A DNA stretch of 13,041 nucleotides from CAYOVG01 sp964407285 (GTDB taxonomy: Bacteria > Desulfobacterota > Syntrophobacteria > Syntrophobacterales > Syntrophobacteraceae): contig CAYOVG010000192.1 of assembly GCA_964407285.1 (NCBI GenBank), forward strand, positions 1 through 13,041. The letters are read 5' to 3'. The translations under genes and the position numbers were made by a program. The notes beneath the pieces are model-generated. The model made no database searches. It saw only the letters and a program-made list of their open reading frames with translations, and had not been told where the DNA came from. Each line of letters starts with the position of its first letter. The stretch's first letter is position 1. Positions 13,041 through 13,041 of the stretch are shown in pieces.

Positions 13041-13041
13041 G

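Noticed and set aside
1..13041. CRISPR arrays, tRNA genes, transposase genes, toxin-antitoxin pairs and phage genes.
   Set aside because: I looked for regularly spaced repeats, cloverleaf-like GGTTCGA segments, transposase motifs and paired small genes and found none that hold up.

Overview
The window looks like a piece of a GC-rich Gram-negative chromosome, most likely from a deltaproteobacterium of the Syntrophobacter type. That placement is inferred from the gene content and protein style (class-II-type PyrF, corC-lnt-prfB order, GntP permease next to a patatin) and cannot be proven from the window. Lnt shows that the cell has an outer membrane and lipoproteins. No rRNA, tRNA, CRISPR array, insertion sequence or phage gene was found.

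Positions 1-2466 (+ strand) are clearly more AT-rich than the rest: the line 121-180 is 35% G+C, against 57-75% in two lines sampled further right. They hold an ABC importer operon of the nitrate/sulfonate/NMT1 class. Its parts are the C-terminal part of a substrate-binding protein fused to a hydrophobic four-helix tail, an SsuB/TauB-like ATPase and an SsuC/TauC-like permease. The operon stops at a good Shine-Dalgarno sequence with no gene behind it, next to the change in base composition. This suggests an acquired or rearranged segment.

Positions 2639-10895 (all - strand, so transcribed right to left) hold, in transcription order: a PuuR-like XRE-cupin regulator, speD, speB, corC, lnt, prfB, an unnamed conserved-looking protein, and pyrF. 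The first three form a polyamine cluster in which SpeD makes decarboxylated SAM and SpeB is an agmatinase-type ureohydrolase. The regulator has a near-consensus promoter and a perfect 17-bp palindrome just after it, and an imperfect 17-bp dyad lies beside the speD ribosome binding site. corC and lnt are envelope genes. prfB carries the classical programmed +1 frameshift (CTT TGA C), so its product is not visible as a single open frame. A strong inverted repeat with 17-bp perfect arms follows prfB.

Positions 11171-13040 (- strand) hold the end of a patatin-like phospholipase cut by the window edge, followed 13 nt later by a GntP-family permease. The pair is probably involved in 3-hydroxybutyrate or related acid use. 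A weak small-ORF candidate with a strong ribosome binding site points the other way at 11011.

I did not find a complete new defence or mobile system. The least ordinary items are the binding-protein/membrane-tail fusion with its interrupted operon, the speD-speB cluster with its self-control signals, and the inverted repeat after prfB.
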